Assembly (NCBI RefSeq): GCF_900108245.1
Contig: NZ_FNUY01000005.1
Coordinates: 186,001-250,000, forward strand
DNA: 64,000 nt
From: Allobosea lathyri
Lineage (GTDB): Bacteria; Pseudomonadota; Alphaproteobacteria; Rhizobiales; Beijerinckiaceae
Direction of reading: 5' to 3'
A program made the position numbers and the translations under genes. The notes under the pieces are model-generated. The model worked only from the letters and a program-made list of their open reading frames with translations, did no database searches and was not told the DNA's origin. Positions 41,464 to 51,096 of the stretch are shown piece after piece. Each line of letters starts with the position of its first letter. Position 1 is the first letter of the stretch.

Positions 41464-41910
41464 TCACGCAACAGCCGCCCAGCCTGCCCAAAGCGCGCCA
41501 TACCGCGTTGCTTTGCCGGCGAACACCAGCACAATGAAGCGTCCGAGCGGGTAATTCAACGTGCCCGCGACGAATGTCAGGGGGTCGCCGACGACAGGCA
41601 GCCAGGCGAAGAGCAGCGAGGGCCAGCCGAAACGCTCGAACCAGCCTTGCGCCTTGACGAGTTTTGTCGGGTCGGGCCGCAGACGGGCCGGCAGCTTTTC
41701 GATGCCGCCCTGCGCGATCAGCCGGCCAAGCCACCAGTTGAGGAGGGAGCCTGCGGTATTGGCGACGCTCGCGACGGCAAACAGCGCCAGCGGATTGACT
41801 GTCCCGGCCGCGAGCAGCCCGACGAAGACGGCTTCAGACTGCGCCGGAAGCAGTGTTGCGGCCACGAAAGCCGCGCCCGCCATCCCGGCGAGCGAGGCAA
41901 AAGCCTCCAT
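41464..41910 (-). CDS. YqaA family inner-membrane protein
   Basis: A 148-residue protein with three to four hydrophobic segments, including LLPAQSEAVFVGLLAAG and NTAGSLLNWWLGRLIAQ, which characterise the YqaA branch of the DedA/VTT superfamily. Function is unknown; relatives may act in lipid or envelope homeostasis. The ATG at 41910 shares one base with the coaA stop (TGATG), so translation is probably coupled to coaA. Confidence 0.82.
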   Translation of the reverse strand: MEAFASLAGMAGAAFVAATLLPAQSEAVFVGLLAAGTVNPLALFAVASVANTAGSLLNWWLGRLIAQGGIEKLPARLRPDPTKLVKAQGWFERFGWPSLLFAWLPVVGDPLTFVAGTLNYPLGRFIVLVFAGKATRYGALWAGWAAVA

Positions 41911-42884
41911 CACAGCCGGCGCAGCGCGACCTGCTGGATGCGATGGCTCGCGCCCTTGGTCAGGATCAGGCTGGCGCGCTGGCGCGTCGGCAGGATGTTC
42001 TCCTGCAGGTTGGGCAGGTTGATCCCGGTCCAGAGCTTCTCGGCGATAGACAGCGCCTCGTCCCCGTCGATCTCGGCATATTTGCGGAAGAAGGAGCGCG
42101 GATCGCGGAAAGCCGTCTGGCGCAGTGTCATGAAGCGATCGACGTACCAGCGGTGCAAATCGTTCTCGTCGGCGTCGAGATAGACGGAGAAGTCGAAATA
42201 ATCGGAGACGAAGGGGATGACCGTGCCATCCCTGGGCATGCGGCTGGGCTGGAGGACGTTCAGCCCTTCGAGGATCAGGATGTCGGGCCGCTCGACCGTG
42301 ACCTGACCGTCGGGCACGACGTCATAGACCAGATGCGAATAGACCGGGGCGGAAACTGAAGGCTTGCCCGCCTTCACATCCGACAGGAAGCGCAGGATCG
42401 CGGCGCCATCATAGCTCTCGGGAAAGCCCTTGCGCTGCATCAGCCCGCGGCGTTCCAGTTCGGCATTGGGCAGAAGGAAGCCGTCGGTGGTGACGAGCTC
42501 GACCTTGGGCGTGTTGGGCCAGCGCGACAGCAGCGCCTTCAGCACGCGCGCCGTGGTCGATTTACCGACCGCGACCGAGCCGGCGACGCCAATGATATAG
42601 GGAACCTTGACCTCGGCCTCGGCCATCAGGAAGCGCTGCGTCGCCTTGAACAGGCCTTGCGTGGCCGCAACGTAAAGCGAAAGCAGGCGCGACAGCGGCA
42701 GATAGATCGCCACGATCTCGTCGAGCGAGATCGGGTCGTTGATCGATTGCAGCTTGGTCAGATCGTCGACCGAGAGCGTCAACGGCGTATCGGCGCGCAG
42801 ATGCGCCCATTCGTCCCGCGAGAAGGTACGGTAAGGCGAACCCAGATCGGGATCGGCCGGCGCGGGAATCAGACGCTGGTCCAT
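41910..42884 (-). CDS. coaA: Type I pantothenate kinase
   Basis: CoaA phosphorylates pantothenate, the first and rate-limiting step of coenzyme A synthesis. The P-loop is [39 protein letters not shown] and ILEGLNVLQ are family blocks. I start at the ATG at 42884 (324 residues), matching the usual length; a GTG at 42926 with GAGGAA close by would add 14 residues. The position after hisE is the standard rhizobial order hisF-hisE-coaA. Confidence 0.93.
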   Translation of the reverse strand: MDQRLIPAPADPDLGSPYRTFSRDEWAHLRADTPLTLSVDDLTKLQSINDPISLDEIVAIYLPLSRLLSLYVAATQGLFKATQRFLMAEAEVKVPYIIGVAGSVAVGKSTTARVLKALLSRWPNTPKVELVTTDGFLLPNAELERRGLMQRKGFPESYDGAAILRFLSDVKAGKPSVSAPVYSHLVYDVVPDGQVTVERPDILILEGLNVLQPSRMPRDGTVIPFVSDYFDFSVYLDADENDLHRWYVDRFMTLRQTAFRDPRSFFRKYAEIDGDEALSIAEKLWTGINLPNLQENILPTRQRASLILTKGASHRIQQVALRRL

Positions 42885-42936
42885 GAGGCGACCCGCATTC
42901 CAGGCTTCGAGGTTCAACGCTGACACTTCCTCGACT

Positions 42937-43257
42937 TCAACGGGGCCGCGCCGCCTTTTCAGCGAGCCCAGATTTGGCGGTGCGGGCCTCAAGCTGGCTC
43001 AAGACGTCTTGCAATGCAACATCGCGTGCCCTGAGCACGACTAAGAGATGATAGAGCAGATCGGCGCTTTCGGCGATCAGCTCCTCGCGATCGCCCTTCA
43101 CGGCGGCGATAACGGCCTCGACAGCCTCCTCGCCGAGTTTTTTTGCAGCGCGCTCCGGGCCGGCGGCGAGGAGCTTCGCGGTCCAGGATTCCTCGGGCGA
43201 GGCGGCGGCGCGCTCGGCAATGAGGCGCTCGAGATCGGAGAGGGTGAAGTTGCTCAT
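42937..43257 (-). CDS. hisE: Phosphoribosyl-ATP pyrophosphatase
   Basis: HisE, 106 residues, hydrolyses phosphoribosyl-ATP to phosphoribosyl-AMP, the second step of histidine synthesis. The MazG-like core [18 protein letters not shown] followed by [16 protein letters not shown] carries the Glu and Asp residues for magnesium. It begins three bases after the hisF stop, so the two are cotranscribed. Confidence 0.95.
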   Translation of the reverse strand: MSNFTLSDLERLIAERAAASPEESWTAKLLAAGPERAAKKLGEEAVEAVIAAVKGDREELIAESADLLYHLLVVLRARDVALQDVLSQLEARTAKSGLAEKAARPR

Positions 43258-43260
43258 CGT

Positions 43261-44025
43261 TCAATCCAGCCGCATCGCCAGGCCCGCCGCCGCCATATGG
43301 GCCTTGGCCTGCTGGATCGTGTAGGTGCCGAAATGGAAGATCGAGGCCGCAAGCACCGCGCTGGCATGGCCATCACGGACGCCGGCGACGAGATCGTCGA
43401 GATTGCCCACGCCGCCCGAGGCGATCACCGGCACCGAAACCGCATCGGAAATGCGCTCGGTCAGGCCGAGATCATAGCCGGATTTGGTGCCGTCGCGGTC
43501 CATCGAGGTGACCAGCAATTCGCCTGCGCCGAGCGAGACGACCTCGCGTGCGAAGGCAACGGCCTCCAGCCCCGTGGCGTTGCGCCCGCCATGGGTGAAG
43601 ATCTCCCAGCGGCCGGGCGAGACCTGCTTGGCGTCGATGGCGACGATGATGCACTGGGCCCCGAATTTCTCGGCCGCTTCCTTGACGAAGCCGCGATTGG
43701 TCACGGCCGCCGTGTTGATCGAGACCTTGTCGGCGCCAGCCAGCAGCAAAGCGCGGATATCCTCGACCTTGCGCACGCCGCCGCCGACTGTCAGCGGCAT
43801 GAAGCAGGCTTCCGCCGTGCGCGTCACGACATCGAACAGGATGCCGCGATCCTCATGACTGGCGGTGATATCGAGGAAGCAGAGCTCGTCTGCACCAGCC
43901 GCGTCATAGGCCTTCGCGGCCGCGACGGGATCGCCGGCATCGACGAGATCGAGAAACTTCACGCCCTTGACGACGCGGCCGTCCTTGACGTCGAGGCAGG
44001 GGATGATGCGGGTCTTCAGGGTCAT
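43261..44025 (-). CDS. hisF: Imidazole glycerol phosphate synthase, cyclase subunit HisF
   Basis: HisF uses ammonia from HisH to close the imidazole ring, giving imidazole glycerol phosphate and AICAR. The (beta/alpha)8 barrel is complete: catalytic Asp11 in [26 protein letters not shown], and [12 protein letters not shown]. The ATG at 44025 gives 254 residues, the standard length; the frame extends upstream without conservation. It is divergent from the PheC-like gene, so hisFE-coaA must have its own promoter in 44026-44212. Confidence 0.96.
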   Translation of the reverse strand: MTLKTRIIPCLDVKDGRVVKGVKFLDLVDAGDPVAAAKAYDAAGADELCFLDITASHEDRGILFDVVTRTAEACFMPLTVGGGVRKVEDIRALLLAGADKVSINTAAVTNRGFVKEAAEKFGAQCIIVAIDAKQVSPGRWEIFTHGGRNATGLEAVAFAREVVSLGAGELLVTSMDRDGTKSGYDLGLTERISDAVSVPVIASGGVGNLDDLVAGVRDGHASAVLAASIFHFGTYTIQQAKAHMAAAGLAMRLD

Positions 44026-44212
44026 CGGCAGGTTCGGCCAAAGCGAGATGAGGAAGCGGCGGCAAGCCGCCCCGGTCACGCCCCTTTAAAGCATGGCGCG
44101 AACAAGTGAAATGCGCGTTTCCGCGACGGCCATGACGCTCGCTTGCCCAGCGCCGCGATCCCTGCTCTGCTGGCCCCCAAGTCGATCGTCGAACCGACAG
44201 GGGAATTTCATC

Positions 44213-45007
44213 ATGCCGATCTCGCTGTTCCCGGCCTTGCGCCCGGCCGCCCTCGCCATCACCGCCGGGCTCGCTTTCTCAGGGCTCGCCATGGCGCAGG
44301 CTCCGACGAGCCAGCTCGACACCATCCAGAGCCGCGGCGCCCTGCAGATCTGCACGACCGGCGACTACAAGCCTTTCACACTGGCCAAGGACGGCGGCTA
44401 TGAAGGCATCGACATCGAGCTGGCGAAATCGCTCGCCAAGGCGATCGGTGTCGAGGCCAAGTTCGTCGCGACGAAATGGTCCGACCTGCTGGCCGATTTC
44501 ACCGCGGGCAAATGCGACATCGCGATGGGCGGCATCTCGGTGACGCTCGATCGGCAGAAGCGCGCGTTCTTCTCGACGCCCTATCTGATCAACGGCAAGG
44601 CGCCGATCGTGCGCTGCGCCGACAAGGCGAAATACCAGTCGGTCGCCGATATCGACAAGCCCGATGTCAGGGTGATCGTCAATCCCGGAGGCACCAATGA
44701 GCGCTTCGTCCGGGCCAATTTCAAGCAGGCCAAGATCGAGGTCTTTCCCGACAACGTCACCATCTTCGACCAGATCCTGGCCGGCAAGGCCGACATCATA
44801 ATCGCGGAATCGATCGAGACGAAGGTGCAGGAAAAGGCCAAGCCGGGTCTCTGCGCCGTCAATCCCGACGAGCCCTTGCAATATGGCGAAATGGGTTACC
44901 TGCTGCCGCGCGGCGACGTGACCTTCAAGGCCTTCGTCGACCAGTGGCTGCATCTTGCCAAGGCGACCGGCGAATTCGCCGGCATCTACAACCAGTTCGT
45001 GCGCTGA
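44213..45007 (+). CDS. PheC-like periplasmic protein: cyclohexadienyl dehydratase or amino-acid-binding protein
   Basis: A 264-residue protein with a signal peptide ending SGLAMAQA and a type 2 periplasmic-binding fold. Segments such as TTGDYKPFTL, IVNPGGTNERF, FPDNVTIFDQI and VDQWLHLAKATG closely follow what I recall of Pseudomonas PheC, a periplasmic cyclohexadienyl dehydratase that makes phenylpyruvate or phenylalanine from prephenate or arogenate. Ordinary solute-binding proteins share the fold but less of these blocks. No ABC permease or ATPase gene is adjacent. The ATG at 44213 follows AGGGGA. It lies in reverse orientation between hisA and hisF. Confidence 0.75.
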   Translation: MPISLFPALRPAALAITAGLAFSGLAMAQAPTSQLDTIQSRGALQICTTGDYKPFTLAKDGGYEGIDIELAKSLAKAIGVEAKFVATKWSDLLADFTAGKCDIAMGGISVTLDRQKRAFFSTPYLINGKAPIVRCADKAKYQSVADIDKPDVRVIVNPGGTNERFVRANFKQAKIEVFPDNVTIFDQILAGKADIIIAESIETKVQEKAKPGLCAVNPDEPLQYGEMGYLLPRGDVTFKAFVDQWLHLAKATGEFAGIYNQFVR

Positions 45008-45041
45008 GGGCGTAGTACATTGTCTTGGCTCAGAACCACGC

Positions 45042-45148
45042 CGTCATCCTGGACCAGCGGCGAAGCCGCGCAGATCCGGGATCCATCGTAGAGCTTCGCG
45101 TCCCTACGATGGATCCCGGGTCTCCGCTTCGCTACGCCCAGGATGACG
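45042..45148. repeat. Intergenic palindromic repeat, family 1, long copy
   Basis: Arms CGTCATCCTGG (45042-45052) and CCAGGATGACG (45138-45148) surround an inner inverted pair GGGATCCATCGTAG / CTACGATGGATCCC. It sits between the convergent ends of the PheC-like gene and hisA and may act as a two-way transcription stop. Confidence 0.75.
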
Positions 45149-45176
45149 ACGTGTTTCCACGCAAAATCATCAAGCT

Positions 45177-45923
45177 CTAGATGGTCGCTATGCTGCCGGC
45201 CTTGGCCACCCGCGCCAGCGCCGTGGCCGGATCGATGCGTCCGTCATAGAGCGCCCGTCCGGTGATGGCCCCTTCGAGGATCGCGGCATCAGGCGCGCAG
45301 AGCCGCTCGATATCGGCCATCGAGGCCAGTCCGCCCGAGGCGATGACGGGGATCGTCAGGGCATTGGCCAGCCCGATCGTGCCGTCCCAGTTGATGCCCT
45401 GGAGCATGCCGTCGCGGGCGATGTCGGTGTAGACGATCGCCGCCACGCCGGCATCCTCGAAGCGACGGCCAAGATCGTCCGCGGCCAGAGCCGAGGTTTC
45501 GGCCCAGCCTTCGACCGCGACATAGCCATCGCGCGCATCGATACCGACCGCGACCTGACCCGGAAAGGCCTTTGCCGCCTCACGCACGAAGGCGGGATCG
45601 CGGACGGCGGCCGTGCCGATGATGACGCGCCGCACGCCCTTCTTCAGCCAGCCCTCGACTGTCGCCATGTCGCGGATGCCGCCACCGAGCTGGACGGGAA
45701 AGGCGACGCGGGCGAGGATCGCCTCGACTGCCGCGGCATTCATCGGCTTGCCCGCAAAGGCGCCGTCGAGGTCGACGACATGCAGCCACTGGAAACCCTG
45801 CTGCTCGAAGGCTGCGGCCTGGGCAGCGGGATCGTCATTGAAGACGGTCGCCTGGTCCATATCGCCCTGCTTCAGGCGGACGCACTGGCCGTTCTTGAGG
45901 TCGATGGCGGGGAAGAGGATCAA
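45177..45923 (-). CDS. hisA: ProFAR isomerase HisA
   Basis: HisA isomerises ProFAR to PRFAR, the substrate of HisHF. Its half-barrel signature [17 protein letters not shown] and [13 protein letters not shown] are clear. I start at a TTG at 45923: this gives the canonical family N-terminus and a TTGA overlap with the hisH stop. A GTG at 45932 would add three residues. The gene ends next to a palindromic repeat, which breaks the usual continuity with hisF. Confidence 0.95.
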   Translation of the reverse strand: MILFPAIDLKNGQCVRLKQGDMDQATVFNDDPAAQAAAFEQQGFQWLHVVDLDGAFAGKPMNAAAVEAILARVAFPVQLGGGIRDMATVEGWLKKGVRRVIIGTAAVRDPAFVREAAKAFPGQVAVGIDARDGYVAVEGWAETSALAADDLGRRFEDAGVAAIVYTDIARDGMLQGINWDGTIGLANALTIPVIASGGLASMADIERLCAPDAAILEGAITGRALYDGRIDPATALARVAKAGSIATI

Positions 45924-46576
45924 GGCCGCCACCCCAGAAAGTTCGCGATCAGTTTCAGGCCGAGCTTCTGGCTCTTCTCAGGGTGAAACTGTGTGCCGAC
46001 GACGTTGTCATGCGCCACCATCGCGGTGACGGGACCGCCATATTCGGTCAGCGCCAGCACGTCCTCAGGCCTCTCCGGCACCAGCGCATAGGAATGCACG
46101 AAATAGGCGTGCAGCCCATCCGGCCCGGTCTCGATGCCAGCCAGCAGAGCGTGCTCATCCTGCTTGTGCAGGGTGTTCCAGCCCATATGCGGGATTTTCA
46201 GGCTTTCATCATCGGGCACGATCAGCGCGACATCGCCGGGAATCCAGCCGAGCCCCTGCGTCACCGTATATTCCAGGCCGCGCGAGGCCAGCAGCTGCAT
46301 GCCGACGCAGATGCCGAGGAAAGGACGTTGCTTTTGCCGGACGACCTCTTCAAGGGCTTCGACCATGCCGGGAACGGCATCGAGCCCACGCCGGCAGTCG
46401 GCGAAAGCTCCCACGCCGGGCAGCACGATGCGGTCGGCGCGGCGCACCTCAGCTGGGTCGCTGGTGACGCGGATGGTCGAGGCGATGCCGGACTCGGCGG
46501 CAGCGCGCTCGAAAGCCTTCGCGGCGGAGTGCAGATTGCCCGAACCGTAATCGACGATGGCGACGGACTGGCTCAT
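45920..46576 (-). CDS. hisH: Imidazole glycerol phosphate synthase, glutaminase subunit HisH
   Basis: HisH releases ammonia from glutamine for HisF. The class I amidotransferase nucleophile lies in [15 protein letters not shown], and [11 protein letters not shown] supplies the His-Glu pair. The 218-residue length is normal. Both ends overlap neighbours: ATGA with the DUF2628 gene and TTGA with hisA. Confidence 0.96.
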   Translation of the reverse strand: MSQSVAIVDYGSGNLHSAAKAFERAAAESGIASTIRVTSDPAEVRRADRIVLPGVGAFADCRRGLDAVPGMVEALEEVVRQKQRPFLGICVGMQLLASRGLEYTVTQGLGWIPGDVALIVPDDESLKIPHMGWNTLHKQDEHALLAGIETGPDGLHAYFVHSYALVPERPEDVLALTEYGGPVTAMVAHDNVVGTQFHPEKSQKLGLKLIANFLGWRP

Positions 46577-47058
46577 CGTCCGCGCGCCTCGGGGAAGAGG
46601 CCGATGATCGGCGCGGGGCCAGCAGGCTGCTGGCGCGCCGGCATCGGCAGCACCGGACGCATCGGCACCGTCTCGCCCGCCAGCGCGCGCTCGAAATAGC
46701 GCCGCTCGGCCTCGGGCAGACCACGCGCCTCGACGACATCGGCAAAACGCCAGCCCTGCCGCGCCAGCTTTCGGACGATCAGGTTCTGGCCTTCAAGGCT
46801 GAGGAACAGCGCGATCGTCACATGCGCCAGCAGCACCGCTCCACCGGCAAGGCCGAACCGGTTTTGCGCATAAAGCAGCGCGCCCCAGACCAGCACGAAC
46901 AGAAAGGTCGCCAGCCAGAGCCGCTTTCCCAGCAGCCAGAGCCCGGTCAAGGCGAAGGCCGACCAGGAGAAGCTCTCGGGCAGCAGCCGTGCCTGCTCGA
47001 TCTCGTCCCGCGGACCGCCGGAGCCCGGCGGCGGGATCATCACCGTATAGAACGCCAT
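46573..47058 (-). CDS. DUF2628 membrane protein in the his operon
   Basis: A 161-residue protein with two or three hydrophobic helices ([20 protein letters not shown] and [15 protein letters not shown]), preceded by a short cytoplasmic head [13 protein letters not shown] and followed by a Pro-rich tail. The composition and WAFSW-like block match DUF2628, a family of unknown function. It is embedded between hisB and hisH, and its stop overlaps the hisH start, so it is expressed with histidine synthesis genes although no enzymatic link is known. Confidence 0.8.
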   Translation of the reverse strand: MAFYTVMIPPPGSGGPRDEIEQARLLPESFSWSAFALTGLWLLGKRLWLATFLFVLVWGALLYAQNRFGLAGGAVLLAHVTIALFLSLEGQNLIVRKLARQGWRFADVVEARGLPEAERRYFERALAGETVPMRPVLPMPARQQPAGPAPIIGLFPEARGR

Positions 47059-47137
47059 GTCAGATCCCTTCAGATCACGTCACGTTCGGACGGTTCCGTC
47101 CCAACGTCGAAGAACGCGATCGATTCCAAAAGCCGAA

Positions 47138-47184
47138 AGCATTGCTCATGCGGAAAACCGGTTCTCACTTTTTCGCGCAATGTT
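47138..47184. repeat. Intergenic palindromic repeat, family 2, second copy
   Basis: GCATTG and CAATGT flank a core with CGGAAAACCGGTTCTCACTT. Read on the reverse strand, the element at 25555-25601 aligns with this core. It lies between hisB and the DUF2628 gene. Confidence 0.6.
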
Positions 47185-47772
47185 CTACAGCGCGCCCTTG
47201 GTCGAGGGCACGCGCCCGCCCTCGCGCGGATCGACCTCGAGAGCCTGACGCAAGGCGCGCGCCAATCCCTTGAAGCAGCTTTCGGCGATATGATGGGCAT
47301 TGTCGCCATAGAGCGTCTCGACATGCAGGGTCAGCCCGGCATTGATCGCGAAAGCCTGGAAGAACTCGCGCACCAGCTCGGTGTCGAAGGTGCCGATCTT
47401 TTCGGCCCTGAACTGCGTGCGGAAGACCAGGAAGGGTCGGCCGGAGACATCGACCGCGACGCGGGTCAGCGTCTCGTCCATCGGCAGGTGCACGTCGGCA
47501 TAGCGCCGGATGCCCTTCTTGTCGCCGAGCGCCTGCTTCAGCGCCTCGCCCAGCGCGATGCCGGCATCCTCGACCGAGTGGTGGTCGTCGATATGGGTGT
47601 CGCCCTTCACCTTGACGGTGACGTCGATCAGCGAATGGCGGGCGAAGAGATCGAGCATATGGTCGAAGAACCCGACGCCGGTCGCGATCTCGGCCTTGCC
47701 GGTACCATCGAGCATCAGCGAGACCGCGATATCGGTCTCATTGGTGCGGCGCTTCACTTCGCCAAAACGCAT
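47185..47772 (-). CDS. hisB: Imidazoleglycerol-phosphate dehydratase
   Basis: HisB, 195 residues, dehydrates imidazole glycerol phosphate to imidazole acetol phosphate. Metal-binding motifs [20 protein letters not shown] and [18 protein letters not shown] are all present. It is a stand-alone dehydratase without the phosphatase domain found in enterobacteria. It heads the hisB-DUF2628-hisH-hisA group. Confidence 0.96.
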   Translation of the reverse strand: MRFGEVKRRTNETDIAVSLMLDGTGKAEIATGVGFFDHMLDLFARHSLIDVTVKVKGDTHIDDHHSVEDAGIALGEALKQALGDKKGIRRYADVHLPMDETLTRVAVDVSGRPFLVFRTQFRAEKIGTFDTELVREFFQAFAINAGLTLHVETLYGDNAHHIAESCFKGLARALRQALEVDPREGGRVPSTKGAL

Positions 47773-47868
47773 GCTGGCCTCTACATCTCGCGGAATTCGC
47801 GCCGCTTTAGCAGGAGGCCGGCCGGAAGGCCATCATCTCCGTCCGCTTTCGGTCAGGCTGTTTTCAGC

Positions 47869-49065
47869 TCAGAGCGCGGCGAGCCCCTGTTTGAGATCGG
47901 CGATCAGGTCGTCGGGATGCTCCAATCCGATCGAGAGCCGGATCATCCCGTCGGTCACGCCCATGCTGGCGCGTACCTCCGGCGTGAAGCGCTGATGCGT
48001 CGTCGTCGCCGGGTGGACAATCAGGCTCTTGGCGTCGCCGAGATTGTTGGAAATCCGGATCAGCCTGAGCGCATTGAGCAGGCGGTAGGCGGCGGCCTTG
48101 CCGCCGGGCACCTCGAAGGCAATCAGCGTCGACGGCCCGCTCATCTGCCGGGCGATGATCTGCGCCTGCGGGTGGTTCTTGTGGCCGGGGAAGATGACTT
48201 TCGAGAGACTCGACTGGCCGGCGAGCCAGTCGGCGACGACGGCCGCGCTCTCGGCCTGGCGGCGCACGCGCAGCGGCAGGGTTTCGAGCGCCTTTAGCAT
48301 CACCCAGGCGTTGAAGGGCGAGATCGCCGGGCCGGTCTGGCGCAGGAAGGTCTGGATATTGGTCTCGATGAACTCCTGCGAGCCGAGAACCAGCCCGCCG
48401 AGACATCGTCCCTGCCCGTCGATATGCTTGGTCGCCGAATAGACCACGCAATCGGCGCCGAGTTCGAGCGGGCGCTGGAAAAGCGGCGTGGCGAAGACGT
48501 TGTCGACCACGAGCGTGGCGCCGACTTCCTTCGCCAGCGAGGCGACGGCGGCGATGTCGATCACCTCCAGTGTCGGATTGGACGGGCTTTCGAGGAAGAA
48601 GACTTTTGTCTGCGGGGTCACCGCCCTGCGCCAGGCTGCGATGTCGGGGCCATCGACCAGTGTCGAGGAGACGCCGTAACGCGGCAGATGATCCTCCACC
48701 ACATAGCGGCAGGAGCCGAACAGCGCCTGCGCTGCCACGACATGGTCGCCGGCGCGAACCGAGCCCATCACCGCGGCGGTGACGGCGGCCATTCCGGTCG
48801 CGGTGGCGCGACACGCCTCCGCGCCCTCGAAGGCGGCCATGCGCTGCTCGAGCATGGTGACGGTCGGGTTCGAGAAGCGCGCGTATTGGAAACCCGGATC
48901 CTTGTTCAGGAACCGCGCCTCGCATTGCTCGGCGCTGTCATAGACATGGCCCTGCGTCAGGAAGAGCGCCTCGGACGTCTCGCCGAACTGCGAGCGCATC
49001 GTGCCGGCATGGACCAGTCGCGTCTCAGGATGCAGGCTGGCCGGGTCGCTCTCGAATGCCGACAT
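47869..49065 (-). CDS. metZ: O-succinylhomoserine sulfhydrylase
   Basis: A 398-residue PLP enzyme of the Cys/Met metabolism family that makes homocysteine from O-succinylhomoserine and sulfide. The cofactor lysine lies in VVYSATKHIDGQGRCLGG, with FFLESPSNPTLEV and VVDNVFATP also conserved. The start MSAFESDPASLHPETRLVHAG matches MetZ over MetB/MetC. The gene follows a 121-base region with repeated CGTTCGT half-sites, presumably its control region. Confidence 0.93.
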   Translation of the reverse strand: MSAFESDPASLHPETRLVHAGTMRSQFGETSEALFLTQGHVYDSAEQCEARFLNKDPGFQYARFSNPTVTMLEQRMAAFEGAEACRATATGMAAVTAAVMGSVRAGDHVVAAQALFGSCRYVVEDHLPRYGVSSTLVDGPDIAAWRRAVTPQTKVFFLESPSNPTLEVIDIAAVASLAKEVGATLVVDNVFATPLFQRPLELGADCVVYSATKHIDGQGRCLGGLVLGSQEFIETNIQTFLRQTGPAISPFNAWVMLKALETLPLRVRRQAESAAVVADWLAGQSSLSKVIFPGHKNHPQAQIIARQMSGPSTLIAFEVPGGKAAAYRLLNALRLIRISNNLGDAKSLIVHPATTTHQRFTPEVRASMGVTDGMIRLSIGLEHPDDLIADLKQGLAAL

Positions 49066-49076
49066 GATAAGTCCTC

Positions 49077-49142
49077 AATTCGTTCGTTATAACGGACAAA
49101 GGGAATATCAGCTTCGCGACCGTTCGTAAAGACGAACGAATT
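49077..49142 (-). promoter_or_regulatory. metZ control region with repeated CGTTCGT half-sites
   Basis: CGTTCGT-AAAG-ACGAACG at 49121-49138 is a perfect 7-4-7 palindrome. CGTTCGT-TATA-ACGGACA at 49081-49098 is an imperfect second copy. AATTCGTTCGT (49077-49087) and ACGAACGAATT (49132-49142) also form an 11-bp inverted repeat spanning both. They are either paired operators or competing RNA stems just before the ribosome site GAGGA of metZ. Confidence 0.55.
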
Positions 49143-49186
49143 TCCTCTCAAGGGGACGATGCCCGGCACGCGTTTTGCGCCTGCGC

Positions 49187-49921
49187 CTATTTCCCAGCGC
49201 GGCCCAGTGGCCCGAGAAAGCCGGTGAGGTCCGACGTGACGTGGTGGACATGGCCGGCCTCGATCGCCGTCTGTTCCCAGGCCTCGCGGAACGGGTCCGG
49301 CGTCTGCGGGATGATCAGCACCGTCTTCATGCCGAGCGCGCTGGGCACGATCAGGTTTTTCTCGATGTCCTCGAACATGGCGGCGCGGCCGGGATCGACC
49401 GCATGCTTCGCCAGGAAATTCTCATAGGTTGCGCGCTCGGGCTTGGGGCAGAAGCCGGCCTGCACGATGTCGAAGATATCCTCGAAATGCTGGAGAATGC
49501 CGAGCTTGCCAGCGACATTCTCGGCATGCCCACGCGAACCATTGGTCAGGATCAGCTTGCGGCCCGGCAGTGCAGCGATCGCGTCGCCGAGCGCCGGGTT
49601 GGGCTCGAGCAGGCTCAGGTCGACGTCATGCGCGAAGGCGAGGAAATCATCGGGATCGATCTGATGCTCCTCCATCAGGCCGTTCAGCGTCGTGCCGTAG
49701 CGATGATAGAAATACCCCCTCAGCGCGTGCGAGGAGAGACCATCCAGACCGAAAAGCTCCTGCAAAAACAGCGTGATCCGCTGATTGACCTGCGGCCAGA
49801 CCCTGCTCTCATGCGAATAGAGCGTGTTGTCGAGGTCAAAGATCCAGTGATCGACATGTGCAAAGGCCTCCACCTGAAGCGGTGGGACGGCGACGGGAGC
49901 AATGGTGGCATGCGTGTTCAT
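49187..49921 (-). CDS. HAD family pyrimidine 5'-nucleotidase
   Basis: A 244-residue haloacid-dehalogenase-fold phosphatase. Motif I is WIFDLDNTLYSH, motif II ILTNGSRGHAENV, and FEDIEKNL gives the last acidic pair. Its sequence resembles the SDT1-like pyrimidine 5'-nucleotidase branch, which dephosphorylates UMP/CMP. It follows argB on the same strand, an arrangement common in rhizobia. Confidence 0.88.
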   Translation of the reverse strand: MNTHATIAPVAVPPLQVEAFAHVDHWIFDLDNTLYSHESRVWPQVNQRITLFLQELFGLDGLSSHALRGYFYHRYGTTLNGLMEEHQIDPDDFLAFAHDVDLSLLEPNPALGDAIAALPGRKLILTNGSRGHAENVAGKLGILQHFEDIFDIVQAGFCPKPERATYENFLAKHAVDPGRAAMFEDIEKNLIVPSALGMKTVLIIPQTPDPFREAWEQTAIEAGHVHHVTSDLTGFLGPLGRAGK

Positions 49922-50024
49922 GGGGACTCAAGGATGTGGCGAGTCCAGCGGGAGATGCAAGTCTCTTGCGAGAAGAGGACTTCGCCGGAGGGCTGAAAGC
50001 AGACCGTATCGGCCGGGCAACGCG

Positions 50025-50173
50025 CCGTCATTCCGGGGCGCTGCGCAGCAGCGAGCCCGGAAGCCATGAACACGGATGGAGAAGGACGAGCTCGGCGCGA
50101 ACAGCGCCTTCTCGCTGAAACGCAGCGGTTATGGGTTCCGGGCTCTTCGCTCCGCGAAGCCCCGGAATGACGG
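50025..50173. repeat. Intergenic palindromic repeat, family 1, longest copy
   Basis: Perfect 15-bp arms CCGTCATTCCGGGGC (50025-50039) and GCCCCGGAATGACGG (50159-50173) lie 119 bases apart. It fills the gap between argB and the HAD gene; nothing else is recognised there. Confidence 0.75.
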
Positions 50174-50199
50174 GATGTTTCCGTACGTACGCCCCAAGC

Positions 50200-51096
50200 T
50201 CAGCGCCGAATGATCGTGCCGGAGCCCGTATCGGTGAAAAGCTCGATCAAGGCGGCGTGCGGCACCTTGCCGTCGAGGATGACGACGGCCTCGACGCCCT
50301 TCTCCAGCGCGTAGATGCAGGTCTCGATCTTCGGGATCATGCCGCCGGAAATCGTACCATCCGCGATCAGGCGGCGACATTCCTCCACCGTCAGTTCCGG
50401 GATGAGTTCCTTGTCCTTGGTCAGGACGCCCGGCACATCGGTCAGCAGAAGCAGGCGCTTGGCGTTGAGCGCGCCCGCGATCGCGCCGGCGAAGGTATCG
50501 GCATTGACGTTATAGGTCTGGCCGTCCGAGGCCGAGCAGACCGGCGCGAGCACCGGGATCAGTTCCGCCTTCAGCACCGCGTCGAGGACGGAGGTATCGA
50601 CCGTCTCGGGCTCGCCGACGAAGCCGAGATCAAGCACCTGCTCGATCCGGGAATCGGGGTCGACGATGGTGCGCGTCACCTTGCGGGCGGTGACCATGTT
50701 GCCGTCCTTGCCGCACAGCCCGATCGCCTTGCCACCTTCGCGCGAGATGTAGCCGACGATTTCCTTGTTCACCGAACCGGCCAGGACCATCTCGACGACA
50801 TCGACGGTCGCCCGGTCGGTGACGCGCAGGCCCTGCTTGAACTCCGATTTGATACCGAGCTTTTCCAGCATCCGCGCAATCTGCGGGCCGCCGCCATGGC
50901 AGACCACGGGCTTCAGGCCGGACTGCTCGAGCAGCACGATGTCTTCGGCGAAATCCTCGGCAGTGGCGGCATCGCCCATGGCGTTGCCGCCATATTTGAT
51001 CACGATGATCTCCTGATCATAGCGCTGCATATGCGGCAGCGCCTGGACCAATAGGTCGGCGGATTGCGACGGCGTCAGATGGGGAGGCGTGATCAT
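50200..51096 (-). CDS. argB: Acetylglutamate kinase
   Basis: ArgB, 298 residues, phosphorylates N-acetylglutamate in arginine synthesis. Motifs are [27 protein letters not shown], and [14 protein letters not shown], with [18 protein letters not shown] at the C-terminal side. The extended N-terminus resembles arginine-sensitive enzymes, so feedback inhibition is possible. It lies in the conserved rhizobial yidC-engB-argB neighbourhood. Confidence 0.96.
   Translation of the reverse strand: MITPPHLTPSQSADLLVQALPHMQRYDQEIIVIKYGGNAMGDAATAEDFAEDIVLLEQSGLKPVVCHGGGPQIARMLEKLGIKSEFKQGLRVTDRATVDVVEMVLAGSVNKEIVGYISREGGKAIGLCGKDGNMVTARKVTRTIVDPDSRIEQVLDLGFVGEPETVDTSVLDAVLKAELIPVLAPVCSASDGQTYNVNADTFAGAIAGALNAKRLLLLTDVPGVLTKDKELIPELTVEECRRLIADGTISGGMIPKIETCIYALEKGVEAVVILDGKVPHAALIELFTDTGSGTIIRR

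Noticed and set aside
49066-49186. SAM-II riboswitch before metZ
   Set aside because: The expected conserved loop words are missing; only the CGTTCGT repeats are seen.
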